Shown here piece by piece: positions 46,152-52,733 of a DNA stretch of 52,733 nt. This DNA comes from Fibrobacterota bacterium (lineage in GTDB: Bacteria > Fibrobacterota > Fibrobacteria > UBA11236): positions 1 to 52,733 of the forward strand of contig JAQBPN010000043.1 of assembly GCA_028287505.1 (NCBI GenBank), given 5' to 3'. Position 1 is the stretch's first letter, and every line of letters starts with the position of its first letter. A model generated the notes under the pieces. The model had not been told where the DNA came from. It saw only the letters and a list, made by a program, of their open reading frames with translations, and did not search any database. The position numbers were made by a program, and so were the translations under genes.

Positions 46152-46619
46152 TCAAAACAGGTTCGCCGATTCGGCGAAAACCCTATCCAGCTCTTTCCGA
46201 TTGAACGCCAAGGCCACGGTCAGGGTCTTCTCTACGATACCCAACTCCTCCGGGCCCTCATAGGTGAAGTCGACGGTGAATTCCATCTCCACCGGTACGG
46301 ATCCCGATTCCGCTTTTCCGAAAGCGAGACGCGTGCAATCCACCGGATTATGCGCTTCCCCCAGAAAAAGGGATCCGTCGATGTAGCCGTCGGCGGGATT
46401 GACGGGAAACCAGTAGGTCGTGTCTTCCATGTCTTCGAGACCGTCCGCTGCCAGGCGGATGAAATCAAGCTGGATTTCGGTCGCGACCGGTTTGCCTTCG
46501 AAAGGAACGGTCACGGGGACCGTTATGGAAAAGACCATCCGCTTCCGGATGCCCAATTCCTGGTTTTCAAAAATGGAAGCGGAAAGGGATCCGGCACCGG
46601 GTTCGACGCTTAGGGACAT
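46152..46619 (-). CDS. Unknown small beta-rich protein
   Basis: A 155-residue cytoplasmic protein without signal peptide, membrane helix or cysteine motif. It is predicted to be mainly beta strands with alternating hydrophobic residues (VFSITVPVTVPF, EIQLDFIRLAADG, VEMEFTVDFTY, KTLTVALAFN). I do not recognise the family. It follows ptsP by 8 bp on the same strand and so is probably translated from the same message; a link with the regulatory PTS is possible but unsupported. Confidence 0.65.
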   Translation of the reverse strand: MSLSVEPGAGSLSASIFENQELGIRKRMVFSITVPVTVPFEGKPVATEIQLDFIRLAADGLEDMEDTTYWFPVNPADGYIDGSLFLGEAHNPVDCTRLAFGKAESGSVPVEMEFTVDFTYEGPEELGIVEKTLTVALAFNRKELDRVFAESANLF

Positions 46620-46627
46620 ATTTCCCT

Positions 46628-48907
46628 TTACAGGGCGGGAACCGATTCGAGAAATGCCTCGATCTCATCCTTGACCTGTTCCGCCGTATGCAGATTGGCG
46701 ATCTTCCCCAAAAGCTTTTTGCAATCCTTCACGCTCAGGTTCCGCAGGGCCGTGCGGATGGCGTCCGCGGCCGCGGGGGCGATGGAGAGATGCGTGATGC
46801 CCAGGGCCAGGAAGAGCGGCAGCGCCTGGGGATCGGAAGCCATTTCGCCGCATACCGTAACGACCTTGCCCGCATCGTGCGCGGCGGCGGTGATGCGCAT
46901 CAGGGCCTGGATCAGGGCGGGATGGAAAGGCTGGTAGTAGGAGGCGACCCGCTCGTTGCCGCGGTCGATGGCGAACAGGTATTGGATCAAATCGTTGGTG
47001 CCGATGCTGAGGAAATCCGCCTCGCGGGCGAAATCCCGGATCTGCATCATGGCCGAGGGGATCTCGATCATGGCGCCTATGGGCGGCATGCGCAGAGGGT
47101 GCCCGGCTTCGGCCTCCAGTTCCGTGAGCACTTCCTGGATTTGCTCCTTGAGCGCGCGGAACTCGGTGATGAGGGACAGCATGGGAATGACCAGCCGGAA
47201 CTCGCCGAACTGGGCGGTGCGCAGCAACGCGCGCAGATGCGGCCGCAGGATGTCCGGCCTGGACAGCAACATGCGGATGGAGCGCCAACCCAGGCTGGGG
47301 TTCTCTTCCTTGCCCCAATCGAAATATTTGAGGGGCTTGTCCCCGCCCACGTCGAGCAGGCGGAAGGTGGCGCCGTGGGAGCCGCAGCGTTCCAGGACCC
47401 GGCGGTAGATTTCGAACTGGGTCTCTTCGTCAGGGAAGGAGCTGCGGATCATGAAGAAGAATTCGGAACGGTAGAGGCCCACGCCTTCGATGCCGTATTG
47501 CTCCATCAGTTCCAGATCGGAAATCAGGGAGAGGTTTCCCGACAGGTGGATTTGCTCGCCGTCCCGGGTGACGGATTCGAAGCTGGGCACCGCGAGCATG
47601 CGCGTTCCCAGGTCTTCCAGGAGGCGCGAGTACTCGCGTTGCACGTGCGCGTCCGGATTGATGTAGATGAGGCCGGAGTTCCCGTCCATGATGACGCGCG
47701 TATTGTTCTGCAGATAGGAGGTGAGTCCGGGGATGCCCATGAAACAGGGGATGCCCAGGGAGCGCGCCAGGATGGCCGCGTGGGAGGTGAGGCCGCCCGT
47801 TTCGCACATGATTCCGAGAATCTTGCGGGTGGACAGGTAGATGAGATCCGAGGGGAGCAGTTCCACGGCCGCGACGATGTTGCCGTCCTCGGCCTGATCG
47901 TGTATGGATTTGCTCTGTTTGACCTCGCCCAAGGCGTTCAGGATGCGCAGGCCCACGTCCCGCAAATCGGCGGCCCGGCTGGACAACAGGACGTTCCCCG
48001 TATCCATCATGGATTTCACCAGCTCGCGGGTGGCCAGCTTCACGGCGAACGGCGCGGCCAGGTTTTCCCGGATATGGCTTTCGATGAGCCCGATATAATG
48101 CTCGTCCTTGAGCATGAGTTCATGGGCTTCGAAAATACGCGCGTCCAATTCGGCGAACAGCTCTCCCGCGCGCTTCTTGAGCCACAGGCTTTCCTGGCGC
48201 GCCACTTCCAGGGCGCGCTGCAAGAGCTGGATTTCCACGCGCGGATCTTCGCACTCGGTGAAAATGATGGTGTCCCAGATCTGATGCGTCTTGAGGATGA
48301 CCGTGCGGCCGTCCGCGATGCCGCCTACCGCCACCTGGGCCCGCACGAAAGGCGGAGCCTCCTTGGGCGCTTCCGGATCCGCCTTGCCGGGCAGGGCGCT
48401 GACGGATTTGAGGCTGCGGTTTTCCAGCAGGGTGCCCAACTGCGCGGCCAGGGTGTAGGCCAGGTCTTCGACCATGGAAGGGAATGGCTCGCCTTCCGTG
48501 GACTGCAGGGTCATCACGCCCGCGCCCCATTTGGAGGCCGGAGGGATGGGGATGCCCAGGAAATTCTTGAGACGATCCTCTCCCAGGGCCGGGAAATATT
48601 TGTTGCGGCTATCCTCGCTCGGATTGGCGATGTTGACGATCTCGCCGCGGCTGAATACGTAACCGGTCAGGCCCTCTCCCGGGGACATGGTCACGTCGGA
48701 AAGGCGTTCCCGGTTCAGGCCCTCGCTGGCCGCCAGACGCAGGCGGTTCGTATCCGGCTGGTAGAGGTAGATGGAGCAGACGTCCACATCCATCTTCTCC
48801 GAAATGAGCTTGACCACGGCCTCGAGGGCTGGGCGTGTGGAAGCCGACTCCTGCATGGTCTGGGCCACGGAGCGGATGATTTCCAAAGCGGTGGAAGCGT
48901 CAGACAT
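46628..48907 (-). CDS. ptsP: PEP-protein phosphotransferase with GAF domain (EI-Ntr, PtsP)
   Basis: A 759-residue protein: GAF domain (about 5-165), then the EI swivel domain with active-site His376 in GGLTSHAAILARSLGIP, then the PEP-binding TIM barrel with VLERCGSHGATFRLLDVGGDKPLKYF and the catalytic Cys in TVCGEMASDP. It takes phosphate from PEP and passes it to an HPr-like protein (not found here) and on to EIIA proteins such as the PtsN-like protein at 34177. The GAF domain probably senses a small metabolite. It is followed by the 155-residue gene. Length is normal for PtsP. Confidence 0.94.
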   Translation of the reverse strand: MSDASTALEIIRSVAQTMQESASTRPALEAVVKLISEKMDVDVCSIYLYQPDTNRLRLAASEGLNRERLSDVTMSPGEGLTGYVFSRGEIVNIANPSEDSRNKYFPALGEDRLKNFLGIPIPPASKWGAGVMTLQSTEGEPFPSMVEDLAYTLAAQLGTLLENRSLKSVSALPGKADPEAPKEAPPFVRAQVAVGGIADGRTVILKTHQIWDTIIFTECEDPRVEIQLLQRALEVARQESLWLKKRAGELFAELDARIFEAHELMLKDEHYIGLIESHIRENLAAPFAVKLATRELVKSMMDTGNVLLSSRAADLRDVGLRILNALGEVKQSKSIHDQAEDGNIVAAVELLPSDLIYLSTRKILGIMCETGGLTSHAAILARSLGIPCFMGIPGLTSYLQNNTRVIMDGNSGLIYINPDAHVQREYSRLLEDLGTRMLAVPSFESVTRDGEQIHLSGNLSLISDLELMEQYGIEGVGLYRSEFFFMIRSSFPDEETQFEIYRRVLERCGSHGATFRLLDVGGDKPLKYFDWGKEENPSLGWRSIRMLLSRPDILRPHLRALLRTAQFGEFRLVIPMLSLITEFRALKEQIQEVLTELEAEAGHPLRMPPIGAMIEIPSAMMQIRDFAREADFLSIGTNDLIQYLFAIDRGNERVASYYQPFHPALIQALMRITAAAHDAGKVVTVCGEMASDPQALPLFLALGITHLSIAPAAADAIRTALRNLSVKDCKKLLGKIANLHTAEQVKDEIEAFLESVPAL

Positions 48908-48952
48908 GGGAAACGATCTTCAGGTTAGTAGGAGAAATGTCAGGCGGAAAGC

Positions 48953-49240
48953 TCAGTCCCACATGATACCGGGCTTGGCATCGGGAAGCTTGTCCTTGTT
49001 CTTCTTGGCCCATTCGAATTTCTTGTTGAGGAGATCCAGGCGGCTGTCCTCCTCTTTTTTGGCGGCGTCGAACTTGGCGGCCAAATCCTTGGAGCGGTCT
49101 TTGTCCGCTTTCATGAACTGTTCCAGGCTGGGCGCCTCATCCTTATGGGGAAAGAACTTGATCACGCCGCCGGTGGCGGTGTCGATGATCAATTGGGCCT
49201 TGCAACAGGGGCAATCGAGCTTGATTTCCTTCGATTCCAT
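48953..49240 (-). CDS. Small protein with an N-terminal Cys pair
   Basis: A 95-residue protein. LDCPCCKAQLIID (residues 8-20) is half of a zinc-ribbon-like knuckle (C-P-C-C), but no second Cys pair is present, so metal binding would need a dimer or is absent. The rest is highly charged and helical (KDLAAKFDAAKKEEDSRLDLLNKKFEWAKK). It lies between glgE and ptsP on the same strand, 45 bp before ptsP. Family and function unknown. Confidence 0.7.
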   Translation of the reverse strand: MESKEIKLDCPCCKAQLIIDTATGGVIKFFPHKDEAPSLEQFMKADKDRSKDLAAKFDAAKKEEDSRLDLLNKKFEWAKKNKDKLPDAKPGIMWD

Positions 49241-49443
49241 TGGCTTTCCGTTCCGGGCCGGACCCGCTTACCGGTTCACGCCGGAACGCCCCCGCCACGG
49301 CCAACGCAGTGGGGCACCCGGCCTTCCCTTAATATAGGACTTTTCGGATCTTTTTGACGGGAAAGCTGCCTTGACGCCCGTGCGAAACGTGCGTGCGCGG
49401 GGGATGCAACCGGCGCGGGACCGTTCCCGCGCCTATCGGATTG
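49241..49443. other. Gap with a perfect hairpin after glgE
   Basis: GGCGCGGGA (49412-49420) and TCCCGCGCC (49425-49433) form a perfect 9-bp stem with loop CCGT, 11 bp after the glgE stop on the - strand; there is no T-run, so termination would need Rho or other help. AATATAGG near 49331 (CCTATATT on the - strand) may be the -10 box of the 95-residue gene. Confidence 0.5.
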
Positions 49444-51489
49444 TCAAAATTTCTCAATCTTGAAGATGTGCATCACTTCCTTTTGGGGAGCCAGTTCCAC
49501 ATAGTTATGCCTGCCGGACCAGACGTAGCTCTCATGGGACAGGAGGTCGTACAGCCCGTATATGTTCTCCGCCGCCAGCCCCATGGCCGCCAGGTCCAGG
49601 GTCACGGTGGCGCCCTGTTTGTTGTGGGGATCCAGATTGACCACGAACAGGAGGATATTCTCCTCCCGTGTCTTGGAATAGACCAGGATGTTGGGGTTGT
49701 TGGCGTCATGGAAGCGCAGGTTCTTGAGATGGTGCAGGGCGCGGTTGTCCTGGCGGATTCCGTTCAAGGCTTTGATGAAGCCTTTGATGTTTCCGGGACG
49801 GTTCCAATCCCAGACCTTGTACTGGTACTTCTCGGAGTGGGTGAACTCTTCCTTGCCGGGAACGGGGGTGCCTTCGCACAACTCATAGCTGTTGTAGATG
49901 CCGTAGGAACCCACCAGGGTGGCGGCCAGGGCGAAGCGGATCTTGAACATCGCCGGCGACGCGTTTTGCAGATGCCAGGGGAGGATGTCCGGAGTGGTGG
50001 GGAAGAAAATCGGTTTCATGTACAGGCTGGCGGGACCCTGGGTGAGCTCTTCAAGGTATTCGCGCAGTTCCGCGGCGTTGGTGCGCCAGGTGAAATAGGT
50101 ATAGGACATGTCGAAACCGATTTTGGCCAGACGCTTCATCACCTTGGGGCGCGTGAAGGCTTCCGAGAGGAAGACCACTTCCGGATTCTCGGCTTTGATT
50201 TCCCGGATCATCCATTCCCAGAAGCTGAACGGCTTGGTATGGGGGTTGTCCACGCGGAAGATGGTGACGCCCATGTCCATCCAGAATTCCACGATGGATT
50301 TGATTTCCTTCCACAGGTTTTTGCGATCCTGGCAGAAGAAATTCAGGGGGTACACGTCCTCGTATTTCTTGGGCGGATTCTCCGCGCACTTGATGGTGCC
50401 GTCCTTTTCGCGGTAGTACCAGTCGGGATGCGCCTTGACGTAAGGGTGATCGGGCGAACAGTTGAGCGCGAAATCCAGGGCGATGGTGAAGCCCATGTCG
50501 CCGGCGGTCCGGATGAACTTCCGGCATTCCTCGAGGGTGCCCAATTCCGGATCCACCGCTTTGTGTCCGCCGTGCTTGTTGCCGATGGCGTAAGGGCAGC
50601 CGGGCTCGCCCGGTAGCGCGACCAGGGCGTTGTTCGCGCCCTTCCGCTTGGTGACGCCGATGGGATGGATGGGAGGCAGATAGAGCACGTCGAAACCGAG
50701 GTCTTTGATCTCGGGCAGACGGTTGGCCATGTCCTGGAAAGTGGCGCTCTTGTGGGGGTCGGTGCCCTGGGAACGGGCCCACATTTCGTACCAGGCGCTG
50801 AACTCGGTGAGGGGAGAGTCGACCCGCAGGGAGGCCGCGGGCTGATAGCGGTTGGGCGTATCCGTGAACGGGACTTCGCTGAGGTTGGAGTGGCCCAAAG
50901 TGCGGGCCTCCACGGTGTACTCGTAATTGCCCGCCTCGAAGGCGGTGAACTTCCCGAGCCAGGAGTCGTTGTCGACGAACTCCATGGGGGCGCGCTTCCA
51001 CTTCTCTTCGCCTTCCTTGCGGAAAAGCAGAACGGCTTCGCACTTCTCATGGCCGTCGCGGAATATGTCCGCGGTGACTTCGATGATTTCTCCGGGTACG
51101 GCCTTGACGGGGAAGCGTCCTCCGTCGACCACGGGCTGGAGGTTCTCCACCACGGCATGCACGGCTTGGAGATCCGGAACCTTGGACCGGGCGCGGATGG
51201 CCGCTTTGGCCGCTGCGCTCAGGGGCGCGGCTTTGGCCGGTGCCGTCGGCAGGCCGGCGGGCGCTTTCCCAGCCGGAGCTTTCACGGAGGCCAAGGGGGC
51301 GGCGGAGACCGCGGCTTTTGCCGCCGGGGAGGCGCTCTTGGATGCCGTCTCGGGTTTTGCCGGCGCGGTTTTGGCCACGGGCTTGAAGGTTGCAGCGGAT
51401 TTCACCGCGGGTTTCGCCGCGGGGGTTTTGGACGCCGCACCTTTGGCGGGCGTCGGCTTGTTCTTTACGGATTGCTTAGGGGCGGCCAT
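49444..51489 (-). CDS. glgE: Alpha-1,4-glucan:maltose-1-phosphate maltosyltransferase (GlgE)
   Basis: A 681-residue GH13 enzyme that extends alpha-1,4-glucans with maltosyl units from alpha-maltose-1-phosphate. After an Ala/Lys/Pro-rich extension (1-100, likely disordered) come the N-terminal beta domain (about 105-225) and the catalytic barrel with LGFDVLYLPPIHPIG (264-278), nucleophile Asp414 in FRVDNPHTKP and acid Glu443 in LSEAFTRPKV. The C-terminal beta domain is complete. The extension is not part of GlgE and resembles the other Ala/Lys tails of this genome. Start ATG overlaps the end of glgM by 14 bp. Confidence 0.93.
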   Translation of the reverse strand: MAAPKQSVKNKPTPAKGAASKTPAAKPAVKSAATFKPVAKTAPAKPETASKSASPAAKAAVSAAPLASVKAPAGKAPAGLPTAPAKAAPLSAAAKAAIRARSKVPDLQAVHAVVENLQPVVDGGRFPVKAVPGEIIEVTADIFRDGHEKCEAVLLFRKEGEEKWKRAPMEFVDNDSWLGKFTAFEAGNYEYTVEARTLGHSNLSEVPFTDTPNRYQPAASLRVDSPLTEFSAWYEMWARSQGTDPHKSATFQDMANRLPEIKDLGFDVLYLPPIHPIGVTKRKGANNALVALPGEPGCPYAIGNKHGGHKAVDPELGTLEECRKFIRTAGDMGFTIALDFALNCSPDHPYVKAHPDWYYREKDGTIKCAENPPKKYEDVYPLNFFCQDRKNLWKEIKSIVEFWMDMGVTIFRVDNPHTKPFSFWEWMIREIKAENPEVVFLSEAFTRPKVMKRLAKIGFDMSYTYFTWRTNAAELREYLEELTQGPASLYMKPIFFPTTPDILPWHLQNASPAMFKIRFALAATLVGSYGIYNSYELCEGTPVPGKEEFTHSEKYQYKVWDWNRPGNIKGFIKALNGIRQDNRALHHLKNLRFHDANNPNILVYSKTREENILLFVVNLDPHNKQGATVTLDLAAMGLAAENIYGLYDLLSHESYVWSGRHNYVELAPQKEVMHIFKIEKF

Positions 51490-52708
51490 GATTCTGGATC
51501 AGCTCCTGGTAAAAGTGATAGGTGCGCCTGGCCACTTGGGTCCAGGCGAAATGTTCTTCGACCCGTTTGCGGGCCTTCTTGGACATGGATCGGCGCAATT
51601 CGGCGTTGTCGAGCAGGGAATTGGTCGCTTCCGCCAGGTCGTGGGAGAACTTGGCCGGATCCTTGGGTTCGAAATCGTCCGGGCCTTTGGGATCGAAGGC
51701 CACCAGCAACCCGGTTTCCCCTGGAACCACCACCTCGGGAATGCCGCCCACGCGGGAAGCCACCACCGGGGTCTCGCAGGCCATGGCCTCGAGATTGATG
51801 ATGCCGAAGGGCTCGTACACGGAGGGGCAGATGAATACGGCCGCGTGCGTGTAAAGGGAAATGACCTCGCGTTTGGGCAGCATCTGCGGGATCCAGATGA
51901 TGGGGTGGGCGGAATCCTTGCGGGCCTCCTCCACCTTCTTCTTCATCTCCTCGCCGATTTCCGGGGTATCCGGCGCTCCCGCGCAGAGCACGACCTGGGT
52001 GCCCGGGCGCAGGTGGCGGATGGCATTGATGAGATGCAACACGCCCTTCTGCCGGGTGATGCGGCCTACGAACAGGACGAAGGGGAGGGCGGGATCGATG
52101 CCATACGCGCCCAAAAGCGCCGGGTCCGGAGTGGGGTGGTATTCTTCCGGATCGATGCCGTTGGGGATGACCCTGATGCGATCATGGGGTACGCCGTACA
52201 ACTCGTGGACGTCCCGGCGCATGGACTCGGAAACCGCCACCACTCCGTCCGCATTCTGGTAGGCGGTGCGCTCCAGCCAGGTGGAAACGTGATAGGCCGT
52301 GCCCAATTGCTCCACCTTCCAGGGACGATGCGGCTCCAAAGAATGGGTGGTGAGCACCAAGGGCGCATTGAACAGCTTCTGCAGGATGCATCCGCCGAAA
52401 TGGGTATACCAGGTATGGCAATGGACGATATCCATGGGGGCCGCGGATCCGGACATCATCACGTTGCGGGCCAGGGTATCCATCAACTTGGCGAACTGGG
52501 GATTCTGCGCGGGCAGGACGAAGTCCGGCTTTACGCCCCGGGCCGTGAGGCTGCCTTCTTTGATCTTCTGATCGCCGAAGCAGAGGATATCGACGGTATT
52601 CCCCGCATCGGGAAGGGTGGCGAGGGATTTGGAGAGATATTCCACATGGACGCCGGCGCCGCCGTATACATAGGGAGGAAACTCATTGGTGAGGAGCGTT
52701 ATCTTCAT
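51476..52708 (-). CDS. glgM: GT4 glycogen synthase / maltose-1-phosphate synthase (GlgM type)
   Basis: A 410-residue GT-B enzyme of the actinobacterial glycogen-synthase type. NEFPPYVYGGAGVHVEYLSKSLA opens the first domain; FVGRITRQKGVLHLINAI and EPFGIINLEAMACETPVVASRVGGIPEVVVPGETG mark the second, with the E-x7-E motif. Paired with glgE (14-bp overlap) it most probably makes maltose-1-phosphate from ADP-glucose and glucose-1-phosphate, the substrate of GlgE. No treS, pep2, glgB or glgC gene lies in the window. The upstream neighbour is cut off; the sequence TAATG at its start suggests coupling to another gene. Confidence 0.88.
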   Translation of the reverse strand: MKITLLTNEFPPYVYGGAGVHVEYLSKSLATLPDAGNTVDILCFGDQKIKEGSLTARGVKPDFVLPAQNPQFAKLMDTLARNVMMSGSAAPMDIVHCHTWYTHFGGCILQKLFNAPLVLTTHSLEPHRPWKVEQLGTAYHVSTWLERTAYQNADGVVAVSESMRRDVHELYGVPHDRIRVIPNGIDPEEYHPTPDPALLGAYGIDPALPFVLFVGRITRQKGVLHLINAIRHLRPGTQVVLCAGAPDTPEIGEEMKKKVEEARKDSAHPIIWIPQMLPKREVISLYTHAAVFICPSVYEPFGIINLEAMACETPVVASRVGGIPEVVVPGETGLLVAFDPKGPDDFEPKDPAKFSHDLAEATNSLLDNAELRRSMSKKARKRVEEHFAWTQVARRTYHFYQELIQNHGRP

Positions 52709-52733
52709 TATCGCGGACCGAATCCTCCATCAT

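Noticed and set aside
46688-48928. 746-codon open frame on the + strand
   Set aside because: Antisense to ptsP, which carries complete EI motifs.

Overview
The window is a GC-rich bacterial chromosome segment, most likely from an aerobic, environmental member of the Fibrobacterota. The evidence is a TIGR02147-type protein (a family expanded in Fibrobacter), secreted proteins with 'DS'-rich Ala/Lys linkers, gammaproteobacteria-unlike operons, and a respiratory chain (Alternative Complex III plus caa3 oxidase) that strictly anaerobic rumen Fibrobacter lack. No tRNA, rRNA, CRISPR array, intact transposase or phage gene was found. The assignment is an inference from gene content.

Region 1 (1-16.8 kb, + strand) is one respiratory supercluster: a DUF420 membrane protein, heme A synthase (ctaA), protoheme farnesyltransferase (ctaB), then Alternative Complex III (actABCDEF), a small membrane protein, a SCO copper chaperone, and an A2-type caa3 oxidase (coxBACD) with a final unknown membrane protein. 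Together they make heme A, oxidise quinol, pass electrons through c-type hemes and reduce oxygen. actC is split by an apparent one-base deletion near 7352.

Region 2 (17-25.5 kb, - strand) is accessory: a CPA2 cation/proton antiporter, an ECF-like sigma factor, a 538-residue secreted protein built almost wholly of 11-residue and then 29-residue helical repeats, and a tight four-gene operon made of a TIGR02147 protein, two lipoproteins and a secreted protein with a His/Cys pair resembling clan-CD (DUF6345-like) proteins.

Region 3 (25.5-39.7 kb) holds korAB (2-oxoacid:ferredoxin oxidoreductase), a secreted TPR-like protein, aroD, a three-part outer-membrane protein (HEMTH metalloprotease, TolB-like propeller, Omp85-like barrel), a PtsN-like EIIA, a GT4 glycosyltransferase, a serine-recombinase-like protein without its catalytic serine, and a topoisomerase III.

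Region 4 (39.9-52.7 kb) holds a - strand operon (membrane protein, squalene/phytoene synthase, lspA, rluD-type pseudouridine synthase, methyltransferase), an isolated dnaA on the + strand, ptsP (EI-Ntr, pairing with the PtsN-like protein of region 3), and the GlgM-GlgE pair for alpha-glucan synthesis from maltose-1-phosphate.

The most unusual structure is a dispersed intergenic repeat family (four copies, at 15-129, 16845-17005, 34673-34803 and 39671-39838). Each has head-to-tail CGTCGGG heptads on the left, a terminator-like hairpin in the centre, and inverted CCCGACG heptads on the right. The three copies whose flanks are both visible lie between convergent genes. Two copies carry a nested cassette with identical 18-bp ends and an unrelated 28-29 nt centre, and one copy supplies the C-terminus and stop codon of a glycosyltransferase gene.
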